Shown here: in pieces, positions 1-9,400 of the stretch
Layout: every line of letters starts with the position of its first letter
Numbering within the stretch: the first letter of the stretch is position 1
NCBI GenBank assembly: GCA_029258325.1
Contig: JARHZF010000097.1
Span: 1 to 64,000 of the forward strand
Reading direction: 5' to 3'
DNA length: 64,000 nucleotides
Source of the DNA: Anaerobiospirillum sp.
GTDB lineage: Bacteria; Pseudomonadota; Gammaproteobacteria; Enterobacterales; Succinivibrionaceae
The notes under the pieces: generated by a model
Seen by the model: the letters and a program-made list of their open reading frames with translations, nothing else
Database searches by the model: none
Told to the model about the DNA's origin: nothing
Made by a program: the position numbers and the translations under genes

Positions 1-82
1 CATACCGAACACAGAAGTGAAATGCAGTAACGTCGATGGTAGTGCAACGTACGATTGTGCGAGAGTAGATCATCGCCAGGCT
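1..82 (+). rRNA. rrf: 5S ribosomal RNA, 3' part
   Basis: The window opens inside a 5S rRNA gene. Bases 1-82 align without gaps to 251-332 of the complete 5S copy downstream and differ at only four places (33, 69, 70 and 77). The change at 77 makes the 3' strand read CGCCAGG rather than CGCTAGG, so its unseen 5' strand probably carries the compensating base. It lies just before a tRNA-Asp-like gene, the usual end of a gammaproteobacterial rRNA operon. Confidence 0.93.
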
Positions 83-97
83 AAAGAAAAATACCGT

Positions 98-175
98 GGA
101 GAGTTAGTTCTGTTTGTTTAGAATACCTGCCTGTCACGCAGGGGGTCGCGGGTTCGAGCCCCGTCCGTTCCGCCA
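98..175 (+). tRNA. tRNA-Asp(GUC)-like gene with degenerate 5' half
   Basis: The anticodon arm (GTC at 133-135), variable region, T arm and encoded CCA match gammaproteobacterial tRNA-Asp almost exactly. The 5' half does not. The acceptor strand reads GGAGAGT instead of GGAGCGG, giving mismatches at pairs 5-68 and 7-66. The universally conserved A14 is T, the D-loop GG pair is broken, and the D-loop is one base longer. It sits between two 5S genes. It may be a decayed copy, with a functional tRNA-Asp elsewhere, or a weakly functional variant; the sequence alone cannot decide. Confidence 0.75.
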
Positions 176-215
176 CTTAATAGATAATATCCGATTTTAT
201 AGTTTACCCTCTTTT

Positions 216-332
216 CCTAGCGACCATAGTGCTGTGGTACCACCTGTTCCCATACCGAACACAGAAGTGAAATGCAGTAACGCCGATGGTAGTGCAACGT
301 ACGATTGTGCGAGAGTAGGGCATCGCTAGGCT
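216..332 (+). rRNA. rrf: 5S ribosomal RNA
   Basis: This is a complete 5S rRNA of about 117 nt. The closing helix pairs CCTAGCGA at 216-223 with TCGCTAGG at 323-330. The conserved internal blocks around CCGAACACAGAAGTGAAA and GCGAGAGTAGGG are present. It is the second 5S copy of a 5S-tRNA-5S arrangement. The exact ends may differ by 1-3 nt, and no strong hairpin terminator is visible just downstream. Confidence 0.95.
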
Positions 333-438
333 AATCACAAAAACACATCTTAAATTCAAATTATCCTTTTAATCCCTTAATAAATTTTGCATCAAAATAG
401 TGTATTTATTTTTTATTTACTACAGTAAACATTTTTAT

Positions 439-467
439 TTGATAAAATAGTTAAGTAATTTTATATA
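439..467 (+). promoter_or_regulatory. Putative sigma70 promoter of purL
   Basis: TTGATA at 439-444 is followed after 17 bp by TATATA at 462-467, placing transcription start near 474 and purL at 498. No clear PurR operator was seen. In such AT-rich DNA the match is only suggestive. Confidence 0.35.
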
Positions 468-497
468 GTTTTCTTTATTTTTATGAGACATTTTTTT

Positions 498-3400
498 ATG
501 GAAATTATAAAAGGTACTTCAGCCTTATCTGACTATAAACTAGATAAGTTAAAGGAATTGCTTTTAAATAAAGGTATAAAAGTAAATTCTATTTGTACAA
601 ATTTCATTCATTTAGTTGATTTAAAAGAGCCTTTAGACTCTGTTGAAAACGAAGTTTTAAATAAAATACTTTTTTATGGTCCAAAAGATAGTGAGCATGA
701 AAATAAAGGAAAGCTTTTCTTTGTTATACCAAGAGTAGGTACAATTTCTCCATGGTCATCAAAAGCTACTGATATTGCAAAAAACTGTGGTCTTAGCAAG
801 ATCTTAAGAATTGAAAGAGGTATAGCATACTATATTGATTGTGATAATGTAGATGCTAATAAAGATATCATTATGTCATTAATTCATGACAGAATGATGG
901 AAGTAGTTCTTGAAAGCTTTGATGATGCTAAAGCATTATTTGAAAATCAATCTCCAAAACCATTTACATCTATAGATCTATTAGGACAAGGTTTAAAAGC
1001 ATTAGAAGAGGCAAATGTTTCTTTAGGACTTGCTTTATCTAAAGATGAAATGGATTATTTATATAAGTCATTTACAGATTTAAATAGAAATCCAACAGAT
1101 ATTGAACTTTATATGTTTGCTCAGATGAACTCAGAGCACTGTCGTCATAAAGTATTTGGTGCTAAGTGGATCATTGATGGTAAAGAGCAAGATAAGTCAT
1201 TATTTGAGATGATCAAAAATACTTATGTAGAATCAAATGATTATGTTTTATCTGCATATAAAGATAATGCTGCTGTAATGGAAGGTTCTAAAGCAGGCAG
1301 ATTCTTCCCTGATAGAGATAGTTTAAGATATTCATATCATGAAGAAGATATGCCTATCTTAATGAAAGTTGAAACACATAATCACCCAACAGCTATATCT
1401 CCATTCCCAGGTGCTGCAACAGGTTCTGGTGGTGAAATTAGAGATGAAGGTGCAACAGGTATTGGTTCAAAACCTAAAGCAGGTCTTTGTGGCTTTAGCG
1501 TATCAAACTTAAAAATTCCAAATGCAAAAATGCCTTGGGAAGAAGATTTTGGTAAACCAAATAGAATAGCAAGTGCCTTAGATATTATGATAGAAGGTCC
1601 TTTAGGTGCTGCATCATTTAATAATGAATTTGGTCGTCCAAATTTATGTGGTTACTTTAGAACATATGAAGAAAAAGTAAATAGTTTTAATGGTGAGGAA
1701 ATAAGAGGCTACCATAAGCCTATTATGTTGGCAGGTGGCTTTGGTAATATTCGCCGTGAGCATATTATTAAAGATAAGATTATACCTGGTGCAAAATTAA
1801 TTGTATTAGGTGGTCCTGCTATGGATATTGGTTTAGGTGGTGGTGCAGCCTCATCTATGAACTCAGGACAATCAACAGAAGATTTAGATTTTGCCTCAGT
1901 ACAAAGAGGTAATCCTGAGATGCAAAGAAGATGTCAAGAAGTGATTGATGCTTGTTGGCAACTTGGTGACAATAATCCTATTATGTTTATCCATGATGTA
2001 GGTGCAGGTGGTTTATCAAATGCTATGCCTGAACTTGTAGCAGATGGTGGTGTAGGTGGTATTTTTGATTTACGTAAAATACCAAATGATGAATTATCAA
2101 TGAGTCCTCTTCAAATTTGGTGTAATGAGTCTCAAGAAAGATATGTATTAGCAGTAGCTGAAGATAAATTTGAGATCTTTGAAAACTTCTGTAAGAGAGA
2201 AAGAGCTCAATATGCTGTTATTGGTGTTGCAACTAAAGAGAAGAGAATTGTAGTAGAAGATCCTTATTTTAATAATAAACCAATTGATCTACCTTTAGAT
2301 ATTCTTTTAGGTAAAGCACCTAGAATGATTAAAGATGTAGAATCAAGAACACATAATTCTCCTAAATTTAATGAAGATGGTATTAATCCAACTGATGCTG
2401 CAAAGAGAATTTTAAGATTACCAACTATTGCTGAAAAGACATTCTTAATAACTATTGGTGATAGATCTGTTACAGGTTTAGTTGCACGTGATCAAATGGT
2501 AGGTCCATGGCAAGTACCTGTATCTGATGTAGCTGTAACAGCTGCATCTTATGATACTTATTATGGTGAAGCTGCAGCTATTGGTGAGAGAACACCTGTT
2601 GCACTTTTAAACTATGGTGCATCAGCACGTCTTGCTGTAGCTGAAGCTATTACTAATATAGCAGCAGCTAGAATTGAGTCTTTAAATAGAGTAAAACTAT
2701 CTGCAAACTGGATGGCAGCAAATGGTCATGGTGGTGAAGATGCAGGTTTATATGAAGCTGTTAAGACTTTAGGTATGGATATGTGTCCAGACTTAAATAT
2801 AACAGTACCTGTAGGTAAAGACTCTATGTCTATGAAGACTACATGGCAACAAGATGGTGAGACTAAAGAAGTTATTGCACCTATGTCTTTAATAGTTTCA
2901 TCTTTTGCAAAGTGTGAGGATGTAAGAAAGACATTAACACCTCAATTAAGAACAGATAAAGGCGATAGTGCTTTAATCTATGTAGATTTAGGTGAAAGTA
3001 AAAATAGATTAGGTGGTTCTTGTTTAGCTCAAGTGTATAGACAATTAGGTGATGAAACTCCTGATGTTAATAATTTTGCTCGTGTAAAGAGTTTATTTGA
3101 TGCTATTCAAAATCTAAATAATGAATCTTTACTTTTAGCCTATCATGATGTATCTGATGGTGGTTTATTTGTAACTGTAGCTGAAATGGCTTTTGCAGGT
3201 CATACTGGTGTTGAAGTTCGTTTAGATCAATTAGGATCTAACAATTTAGGAGCTTTATTCTCAGAAGAAGTTGGTGTTGTAGTTCAAGTTAAACTTGAAG
3301 ATAAAGAAAAAGTTTTAAATACTTTATCAGGTCATGGTTTATCTAATTGTACTTTTGTTATAGGTACACTTAGAAATGATGATCGTATTGTCTTTACTCG

Positions 3401-4385
3401 TGATGGTGTTGATGTAATTAATGAGACAAGACAATGCTTTAGAGAAGTTTGGGCTGAAACTACTTATAACATGCAAGCTCTTCGTGATAATCCAGAATGT
3501 GCAAAATCTGAATTTAAACTAAAGAGTGATGATAAAGATACAGGTTTATTTGCACAATTAAGCTATGATATAAATGAAGATATTGCTGCACCTTATATTT
3601 TAAAGGGCATAAATCCAAAGATAGCTATTTTACGTGAGCAAGGTGTAAATTCACAAAATGAAATGGCTGTAGCTTTTGATCGTGCAGGCTTTGAATGTAT
3701 TGATGTTCATATGTCAGATATCTTAAGTGGTAAAGTATCATTAAATGACTTTAAGGGTTTTGCAGCTTGTGGTGGCTTCTCTTATGGTGACGTTTTAGGA
3801 GCAGGTGAAGGTTGGGCAAAATCAATTCTCTTTAATGAAAGAGCAAGAGTTGAATTTGAATCATTCTTCAATAGACAAGATACATTTGCTCTTGGTGTAT
3901 GTAATGGCTGTCAAATGATGTCTACACTTGCAGAATTAATTCCAGGTGCTGAAAATTGGCCACGTTTTGTAACTAATAGATCAGAAAGATTTGAGGCAAG
4001 ATTTGTTCAAGTTAAGGTAGCTAAATCTAACTCAATTTTCTTTAATGGTATGGAAGGCTCTTCAATGCCAATAGTTGTATCTCATGGTGAGGGTCGTGCT
4101 GAATTTAGAGATGACAAGCAATTAGATGCACTTGAAATGAGTAATGGTGTAGCTTTACGCTATGTAGACTATAAAGGTGATGTTACTATGGATTATCCAA
4201 GAAATCCAAATGGCTCTCCAAATGGTATTACAGCTGTTACTAATAAAGATGGTAGATTTACCATTATGATGCCACATCCAGAGCGTGTTATTAGAACAGT
4301 AGCAAACTCATGGCATGAAGATTCATGGCAAGAAGATAGCCCATGGATTAGATTATTTAGAAATGCTAGAGTTTATGTTAACTAA
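498..4385 (+). CDS. purL: Phosphoribosylformylglycinamidine synthase (PurL)
   Basis: PurL catalyses the fourth step of purine synthesis, converting FGAR, glutamine and ATP to FGAM. At about 1295 residues it is the single-chain form of Gammaproteobacteria. The N-terminal domain contains [14 protein letters not shown], and the FGAM synthase core contains the metal/ATP motifs [10 protein letters not shown] and [11 protein letters not shown]. The C-terminal class I glutamine amidotransferase has the Cys nucleophile in [10 protein letters not shown] and the His-Glu pair in MPHPERV. The ATG at 498 is preferred over the in-frame ATG at 483 because the protein then begins MEIIKG, matching MEILRG in E. 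coli. It is probably monocistronic, with a terminator just downstream. Confidence 0.97.
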   Translation: MEIIKGTSALSDYKLDKLKELLLNKGIKVNSICTNFIHLVDLKEPLDSVENEVLNKILFYGPKDSEHENKGKLFFVIPRVGTISPWSSKATDIAKNCGLSKILRIERGIAYYIDCDNVDANKDIIMSLIHDRMMEVVLESFDDAKALFENQSPKPFTSIDLLGQGLKALEEANVSLGLALSKDEMDYLYKSFTDLNRNPTDIELYMFAQMNSEHCRHKVFGAKWIIDGKEQDKSLFEMIKNTYVESNDYVLSAYKDNAAVMEGSKAGRFFPDRDSLRYSYHEEDMPILMKVETHNHPTAISPFPGAATGSGGEIRDEGATGIGSKPKAGLCGFSVSNLKIPNAKMPWEEDFGKPNRIASALDIMIEGPLGAASFNNEFGRPNLCGYFRTYEEKVNSFNGEEIRGYHKPIMLAGGFGNIRREHIIKDKIIPGAKLIVLGGPAMDIGLGGGAASSMNSGQSTEDLDFASVQRGNPEMQRRCQEVIDACWQLGDNNPIMFIHDVGAGGLSNAMPELVADGGVGGIFDLRKIPNDELSMSPLQIWCNESQERYVLAVAEDKFEIFENFCKRERAQYAVIGVATKEKRIVVEDPYFNNKPIDLPLDILLGKAPRMIKDVESRTHNSPKFNEDGINPTDAAKRILRLPTIAEKTFLITIGDRSVTGLVARDQMVGPWQVPVSDVAVTAASYDTYYGEAAAIGERTPVALLNYGASARLAVAEAITNIAAARIESLNRVKLSANWMAANGHGGEDAGLYEAVKTLGMDMCPDLNITVPVGKDSMSMKTTWQQDGETKEVIAPMSLIVSSFAKCEDVRKTLTPQLRTDKGDSALIYVDLGESKNRLGGSCLAQVYRQLGDETPDVNNFARVKSLFDAIQNLNNESLLLAYHDVSDGGLFVTVAEMAFAGHTGVEVRLDQLGSNNLGALFSEEVGVVVQVKLEDKEKVLNTLSGHGLSNCTFVIGTLRNDDRIVFTRDGVDVINETRQCFREVWAETTYNMQALRDNPECAKSEFKLKSDDKDTGLFAQLSYDINEDIAAPYILKGINPKIAILREQGVNSQNEMAVAFDRAGFECIDVHMSDILSGKVSLNDFKGFAACGGFSYGDVLGAGEGWAKSILFNERARVEFESFFNRQDTFALGVCNGCQMMSTLAELIPGAENWPRFVTNRSERFEARFVQVKVAKSNSIFFNGMEGSSMPIVVSHGEGRAEFRDDKQLDALEMSNGVALRYVDYKGDVTMDYPRNPNGSPNGITAVTNKDGRFTIMMPHPERVIRTVANSWHEDSWQEDSPWIRLFRNARVYVN

Positions 4386-4405
4386 TATTTAATAAAAAAA
4401 GACTA

Positions 4406-4442
4406 AAAAGGCTCAAAAATTGATAGTTTTGAGCCTTTTATT
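4406..4442 (+). terminator. Rho-independent terminator of purL
   Basis: A 13-bp perfect stem pairs AAAAGGCTCAAAA at 4406-4418 with TTTTGAGCCTTTT at 4427-4439, with an 8-nt loop and a T-rich tail. It lies 20 bp after the purL stop codon. Confidence 0.85.
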
Positions 4443-4495
4443 TTATATAATTAAATAAGTTATTAATTTTTGTATTAAAAAGATGGTTTTAAACT

Positions 4496-6733
4496 ATGAA
4501 TAAACATTTATCAAGTGATGATTTATTAAAAATTTTTGGTGATAACTTAGAATTAAGTGAAAGTGAACTTGAACTTGTAAAAAATGCAATGCTCATTGAG
4601 CAAAAACAAAATATTAATATTTTTTTACAAGAACGCTTTCAGGAAAATATAGAATTTTTTAAAACATATCAAAAAAATATCTATGATAAATTTATAAATT
4701 ATAAATTTCAAAGAGAAATTAGTTTTGTTGAAACTAATGATGGTCTTTTTGATTTATATATAAAAGAAGATGATGTTTATTTATATAATTTAGAACCACA
4801 AAAAGTAAATGAAGAACTTTGTAATGTTCATATAAATACATTAGATCATATTTTAAGACAAGCTTATGCTTATGATAAAGATTGGTTTGGACAAATTCAT
4901 TATAGATATTTAAATGAATGTGTTGAACTTTATGAAAAAGATGGCTCTTTTGATGTAAAACTTATAAGTGATATAAATGCTATACCTTGTATGTTATTTT
5001 TAGGTACAGGTTTAGGTTATGTTATTGAAGAGTTTTATAAAAAAGTTGATATAAAACATGCTATTGTAGTTGAACCTAATGATGATTTATTCTTTGCATC
5101 ATTACATGTTTTTGATTACAAGAGCTTACTTTCTTTTTTACAATCAAATAATCAAAGTATTACCTTTTATACAGGAAATAAAAGAGATAATTTCATTTCA
5201 TTTTTAAATAATTATTTTTATGAAAAAGGTAGATATTTAAATAAATGTATGAGCATTTATGTTCATTATAAATCATCTGAAATAAGTGATTTTATAACAG
5301 AGTTAAATAATCACTTCTCAAGTGTTAATAGAGGTTTTGGTTTTTATGATGATGGTCTTTTTGGTCTATCTCATGGTATACATAATTGCTTAAATAGTAA
5401 ATCATTTATAAAAGATGATATCTTTATCTCAAATAAATATAAAAATATGCCTGTATTTATAATAGGTAATGGCCCATCTTTAGATAACGATATTGATTTT
5501 ATTAGAAAAAATCAAGATAAAGCTTTAATTGTAGCTTGTGGTACAACTTTAGATACTTTATATAATCAAGGTATAAAAGCAGATATATTTATAGCTACAG
5601 AAAGAGTTTTAGATATGGTCAATATCTTTTCTCATTTAGATAAAGACTATATTAAAGACGTTATTTTAGTATCAAGTGAAGTAGTTCATCCTGATGTATC
5701 AAAACACTTTAAACATACATGTTTATTTTTAAAGACAGAAGAAACCTTTCATTTATTAAGATTTATAAATGATAGATTAAAGACTTTTATATCTAAGCTT
5801 AGATTTATCTATTTAATGAATCCTCATGTCTCAAATTTAGCTGTATCTTTTGCTTTAAATGTAGGTTTTAAGAATATTTACTTATTTGGTATAGATAATG
5901 GTACTAAAAACGCAAATAAGATGCACTCAAGTTCCTCTTTCTTATATTCAGAATGTAATTATTCAGCAGAGGGTATAAATTTTGAGAAAGATGATCTTGC
6001 TTTAGCTAATTTTGGTGATGGCTCTGTTATAACAAATCAAATATTTAAAGTATCTATAAGTAATTTAAATTCTATAGTAAGAGCATATAGAGATAATGAA
6101 TTACGTATTTTTAATTGTTCAGATGGTGCTTTAATTGATGCTATAGAGGCAAAGAGAAGTCGTGATATTAATATATCTAAAATGTCAAATATTAATAAAG
6201 AAAAGTTCTTAGAATATTTTATGTCTACATTTACAACAAAAGCATCTTTTGAAAAAGATGATTTTAAAAATTGTTTAGATAGTAATATATTCTCAATGTT
6301 AGTAGATAAGACTATAGACTTTTTAACTAAGCCTCTAGAAAATAGAGAAGATGGTTTTAATAGAATTGACTTTATATCTTCTGTCTTTAGACAAAAAGAG
6401 GGTATTGAAGCTTTTTACAAAACTTTAATAGGTGGTTCTATAGAATCATTTTTAGTTATGCTTAATCTATCTTTATATAAATATAAAGATGAAAAGAAAG
6501 CTTTAAAATTATATGAAAATGTAAAAGAAAGATTTATCTATTTCCTTTTAGATGCAAAAGTTTTATTTAATTATCTTCCAGATTATATTATGGACAATCA
6601 TAAGGCTTTACTAAATGGTAAAGTAGGTTTTGATCATGAAAACTCAAAAGCTATTGATATCATGTCATATGAAGCTTTTAAAAATAAAGAGGCTTTAAGT
6701 AAAGTTAAAAGCTTTGTAAAACGTTATGAGTAA
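4496..6733 (+). CDS. Motility-associated factor (Maf) glycosyltransferase, DUF115/MptE-like
   Basis: The 745-residue protein has the layout of Maf flagellin glycosyltransferases. An N-terminal region of about 280 residues contains a Rossmann-like stretch (LFLGTGLGYVIEEFY). The DUF115 core follows from about residue 318, with PVFIIGNGPSLDNDI, VACGTTLDTLYNQGIKAD and YLFGIDNG, and then a helical C-terminus. In Campylobacter, Aeromonas and Magnetospirillum, Maf proteins attach pseudaminic or legionaminic acid to flagellin before export. The next two genes encode FliS and PseI, which supports that role here. The family is clear; the sugar donor is inferred from the neighbour. Confidence 0.85.
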   Translation: MNKHLSSDDLLKIFGDNLELSESELELVKNAMLIEQKQNINIFLQERFQENIEFFKTYQKNIYDKFINYKFQREISFVETNDGLFDLYIKEDDVYLYNLEPQKVNEELCNVHINTLDHILRQAYAYDKDWFGQIHYRYLNECVELYEKDGSFDVKLISDINAIPCMLFLGTGLGYVIEEFYKKVDIKHAIVVEPNDDLFFASLHVFDYKSLLSFLQSNNQSITFYTGNKRDNFISFLNNYFYEKGRYLNKCMSIYVHYKSSEISDFITELNNHFSSVNRGFGFYDDGLFGLSHGIHNCLNSKSFIKDDIFISNKYKNMPVFIIGNGPSLDNDIDFIRKNQDKALIVACGTTLDTLYNQGIKADIFIATERVLDMVNIFSHLDKDYIKDVILVSSEVVHPDVSKHFKHTCLFLKTEETFHLLRFINDRLKTFISKLRFIYLMNPHVSNLAVSFALNVGFKNIYLFGIDNGTKNANKMHSSSSFLYSECNYSAEGINFEKDDLALANFGDGSVITNQIFKVSISNLNSIVRAYRDNELRIFNCSDGALIDAIEAKRSRDINISKMSNINKEKFLEYFMSTFTTKASFEKDDFKNCLDSNIFSMLVDKTIDFLTKPLENREDGFNRIDFISSVFRQKEGIEAFYKTLIGGSIESFLVMLNLSLYKYKDEKKALKLYENVKERFIYFLLDAKVLFNYLPDYIMDNHKALLNGKVGFDHENSKAIDIMSYEAFKNKEALSKVKSFVKRYE

Positions 6734-6750
6734 TTTTTTAATACTTATAT

Positions 6751-6816
6751 TAAAGAGTTTTTATAAGTCATAATACAGCACAATTGTAAAAAACTATAAA
6801 AACTCTTTATTTTTTA
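6751..6816 (+). terminator. Long hairpin after the maf gene, probable terminator
   Basis: A perfect 15-bp inverted repeat pairs TAAAGAGTTTTTATA at 6751-6765 with 6795-6809 across a 29-nt loop, followed by a T-run at 6810-6816. The loop is long for an intrinsic terminator, but position and T-run fit the end of the maf transcript. Confidence 0.6.
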
Positions 6817-7171
6817 ATTAATTATTTAAATAATGTTTTATTACTTACAAATAAAGTAAAGTATTTTTATAAAAAATTAGATTTTTTTTATAAATTTAAT
6901 TAAACTAGGTGCTAAAGCATTTTATATTTTTAGCAAACTTATAAGTTTATAACTTATAAATTTTGTTTTTTTATTATAAATGAGTAAAGAAGTCACAATA
7001 GCATTTGGCTTTAGATAGTATGTTTTTTCTATTTTTATAGAAAAATAAATATTAAATTACTAATTTAAACACATAAAAAAGTGATTTATATCTTAAAATT
7101 AACAAAAGATATTTACTTTCATTTATAATATAAGAATAAGCTATTATTATAAAAGTATCTATGGTGAGTTT
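6817..7171 (+). other. Non-coding gap upstream of fliS with small hairpins
   Basis: No gene is supported here; the longest ATG frame in the middle has 12 codons. Three short inverted repeats are visible: GCTAAA (6911-6916) with TTTAGC (6929-6934), TTATAAG (6939-6945) with CTTATAA (6953-6959), and TTTTTCTAT (7024-7032) with ATAGAAAAA (7037-7045). No sigma54 or sigma28 promoter match was found before fliS. Confidence 0.5.
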
Positions 7172-7654
7172 ATGTTCAAAAGTGAAATTGAGAAAAGTTT
7201 AAATACCTATAAAAGTACTAAGGTGAATGCTAATATTAATGTAGCTGATCCTTATATTATTACAAAAATGCTTTTTCAGGGCGTTTTTGAAAGATTAGCA
7301 GAGGCTAAAGGTGCAATTGAAAGAAATGATTTAGAGACTAAGGCTAAAAAGTTATCATCTGCAGCTGATATTATAAAACATCTTCAAAGCACTTTAGATT
7401 TCTCTCAATCAAAAGAAATTGCTCAAAATCTTTTTGATATTTATGATTATATGCTTTCTTGTATAGCAGATGCTGCAGTACAAGTTAATAATGAGCCTAT
7501 TGATAATGCTCTAAATGCTTTTTTACCTATAAAGCAAGCTTGGGATAATATTCCTATTGAGTCTCAAAAAGAAGCTAATTTAAAGAGAGAAAAAGGCTAC
7601 TTTGAAAAAGAATTTACAAATGATACATCATTAGCTCATGGAACTATTAGATAA
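7172..7654 (+). CDS. fliS: Flagellar export chaperone FliS
   Basis: FliS binds the C-terminus of newly made flagellin in the cytoplasm, prevents premature polymerisation and hands it to FlhA for export. This 160-residue protein has the family pattern: an N-terminal Tyr-containing stretch (SLNTYKSTKVNANIN), MLFQGVFERLAEAKGAIER, the central QSTLDFSQSKEIAQNLFDIYDYM and the late IKQAWDNI. It is somewhat longer than usual because of a charged tail after about residue 133. The ATG at 7172 follows GGTGAG. It stands alone, without fliD or flagellin, but beside the Maf and PseI genes. Confidence 0.85.
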   Translation: MFKSEIEKSLNTYKSTKVNANINVADPYIITKMLFQGVFERLAEAKGAIERNDLETKAKKLSSAADIIKHLQSTLDFSQSKEIAQNLFDIYDYMLSCIADAAVQVNNEPIDNALNAFLPIKQAWDNIPIESQKEANLKREKGYFEKEFTNDTSLAHGTIR

Positions 7655-7715
7655 TATCTTTGTTTTATTAGCTTATGTAATATAAACTTTTTTAGTTTTA
7701 CTACAAAATTTAGAG

Positions 7716-7752
7716 AAAAAGGGGAGATGTAAAAATATCTCCTTTTTTATTG
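7716..7752 (+). terminator. Terminator after fliS
   Basis: AAAAAGGGGAGAT (7716-7728) pairs with ATCTCCTTTTTT (7737-7748), using two G-T pairs, across a short loop. The 3' arm itself supplies the T-run. Confidence 0.7.
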
Positions 7753-7810
7753 TTTAAATGTTTTGTATATTTAATATTGTTGTATAAGTAATAGTAGAAA
7801 AGAGGTTTTT

Positions 7811-8827
7811 ATGTATAACAAATTAGGTCCTGTTATTGTTGCAGAAATATCTGGAAATCATAAAGGTTCTTTAGAGAGGGCTATGGAGTTAATCTTATTA
7901 GCTCATAAAAATGGAGCAGATGCTATTAAGATTCAGACATATACTGAAGATTCTCTTACTATTGATTGCGATCTTGATGAATTTCAAATAAAAAGTGGTT
8001 TATGGAAAGGGTATAACCTTTATAATCTTTATAAAGAGGCAAAGACACCAACAGAGTGGATGAAGCCTCTTTATGATTTTGCTAAAAAAGAGGGTATTTT
8101 ATTATTCTCAACACCTTTTTCTAAAAAGGATGTTGATGCACTTGAGGCTGTTGATAATCCTATTTATAAAATAGCATCTTTTGAGGTTAATGATGTTAAA
8201 TTAATAGAAGAGTGTGCTAAGACTAAAAAACCTATAGTAATGTCTACAGGTCTTGCAACTTTAGAGGAAATTGATAGAGCTGTTAATATTATTAAAAAGT
8301 ATGGTAATGGCGATCTAACCTTATTACATTGTGAAAGTAAGTATCCTGCTGATCCAAAAGAATTTAATTTAAATACAATTCCATTTTTCAAGCAAAGATA
8401 TGGTTGTCGTGTTGGTTTATCAAATCATGCTTTAGGTGATGTTATTGATATTGCAGCAACAGCTATGGGTGCTGATATGATTGAAAAACACTTTGTTGAT
8501 GATAGAGCAACAAATAGTGTAGATAGTGCTTTTTCAATGAATATAGAAGAGTTACGTCAATTAGTTGCAGATACAAGTACTGTTGCCATGTCATTAGGAA
8601 GTCTTGGTGTAAGACTTACAAAAGATGATGAAAAAAATAGAGATGGTAGACGCTCTTATTATTTAGTAAAAGATATTAAAAAAGGTGAAGCTTTAACTTT
8701 CTCACATATTAAATGTATAAGACCTGCTTTAGGTCTTGAGCCATATAAAGTTGATGCTGTAGTAGGTAAAAAAGCAAAAGAAGATATTAAAGCACCATTT
8801 GCTATAAAAGATACAATGTTTGAATAA
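7811..8827 (+). CDS. pseI: Pseudaminic acid synthase (NeuB/PseI family)
   Basis: PseI condenses phosphoenolpyruvate with a 6-deoxy-AltdiNAc sugar to form pseudaminic acid. The 338-residue protein has the NeuB barrel (GPVIVAEISGNHKGS, GADAIKIQTYTEDSLT, LFSTPFSKKDVDAL, VGLSNHALGD, IEKHFVDDR) and a C-terminal SAF antifreeze-like domain from about residue 280. Features such as LWKGYNLYNLYKEAKTP favour PseI over sialic or legionaminic acid synthases. It lies after the Maf and FliS genes and has its own terminator. The other pse genes are not in the window. Substrate choice is inferred from family likeness. Confidence 0.85.
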   Translation: MYNKLGPVIVAEISGNHKGSLERAMELILLAHKNGADAIKIQTYTEDSLTIDCDLDEFQIKSGLWKGYNLYNLYKEAKTPTEWMKPLYDFAKKEGILLFSTPFSKKDVDALEAVDNPIYKIASFEVNDVKLIEECAKTKKPIVMSTGLATLEEIDRAVNIIKKYGNGDLTLLHCESKYPADPKEFNLNTIPFFKQRYGCRVGLSNHALGDVIDIAATAMGADMIEKHFVDDRATNSVDSAFSMNIEELRQLVADTSTVAMSLGSLGVRLTKDDEKNRDGRRSYYLVKDIKKGEALTFSHIKCIRPALGLEPYKVDAVVGKKAKEDIKAPFAIKDTMFE

Positions 8828-8832
8828 AACAA

Positions 8833-8874
8833 AAAATGGGTTATAAGAAAATAGACTTATAGCCTATTTTTTTA
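8833..8874 (+). terminator. Terminator of pseI
   Basis: AAAATGGGTTATAAG pairs with CTTATAGCCTATTTT, with two wobble pairs, and is followed by a T-run. It begins about 6 bp after the pseI stop. The minus-strand tRNA-Val lies just beyond. Confidence 0.7.
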
Positions 8875-8913
8875 ATATTAAATAATTTTGGGATTTTTTA
8901 ATCTTTGATTAGA

Positions 8914-8991
8914 TGGTGCGCCCTAGTGGACTCGAACCACCGACCCCCACCATGTCAAGGTGATGCTCTAACCAAGCTGAGCTAAGGGCGC
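8914..8991 (-). tRNA. tRNA-Val(GAC)
   Basis: On the minus strand the gene begins GCGCCCTTAGCTCAG and ends with an encoded CCA. The acceptor stem is a perfect 7 bp (GCGCCCT with AGGGCGC). The anticodon loop TTGACAT gives anticodon GAC, and the T arm carries GGTTCGAGTCC. It lies convergent to pseI and divergent from the thrS operon. Confidence 0.96.
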
Positions 8992-9010
8992 TCTTTGAAA
9001 TGTACAAAAA

Positions 9011-9038
9011 ATTATATATAAAAAAAATAAAAATTCAA
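9011..9038 (-). promoter_or_regulatory. Putative sigma70 promoter of tRNA-Val
   Basis: On the minus strand TTGAAT (9038-9033) and a consensus TATAAT (9016-9011) are separated by 16 bp. Transcription would start about 10-15 bp before the tRNA. The surrounding AT richness lowers certainty. Confidence 0.5.
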
Positions 9039-9264
9039 GAGTTAATTTTATTAATTATAGATTTAAACTTGTATTTTTTCTAAAAATATAGAGTTTTAAC
9101 CTTTATTTTTATACTTTTTGTATGTTTAATACAGCCTTTATGTATCCTTTTATTAAAGATGTATATATATTAACTTAAATCAAATCTATATGATTATATA
9201 AAATAAAGTTTTTAAGATTTTCTTATTTAGATTTAAAAAAAAATATAAAAAGTAATGTAAATTT

Positions 9265-9294
9265 TTAACTTTTATAAGGAATTAAGAGTATACT
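9265..9294 (+). promoter_or_regulatory. Putative promoter of the thrS-infC-rpmI-rplT operon
   Basis: TTAACT at 9265-9270 and TATACT at 9289-9294 are 18 bp apart. The predicted start near 9301 coincides with the first base of a structured leader, which supports the assignment. Confidence 0.45.
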
Positions 9295-9302
9295 ATATGC
9301 TC

Positions 9303-9357
9303 AATTATTCGTGCCCAAAGTGGCAGACGAGTTAGTCTGTAGTAGTTGCGAATAATT
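9303..9357 (+). promoter_or_regulatory. Structured 5' domain of the thrS leader
   Basis: A 9-bp outer stem pairs AATTATTCG (9303-9311) with CGAATAATT (9349-9357). Inside it are two partly competing hairpins: TGCC with GGCA (9312-9325) and CAGAC with GTCTG (9324-9339). Position and G+C content, higher than the flanks, suggest a conserved RNA element. Comparison with the upstream domain of the E. coli thrS operator is inference. Confidence 0.45.
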
Positions 9358-9400
9358 TTGGTTTTACACCATTTTTTTAAATTCAAATCTATTTTAAAGG

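Noticed and set aside
114-329. Plus-strand ORF over the tRNA-Asp-like gene and 5S rRNA
   Set aside because: Lies wholly in stable RNA genes and has no ribosome site.
483-497. Upstream ATG for purL at 483
   Set aside because: Adds MRHFF before the MEIIKG that aligns with the E. coli start.
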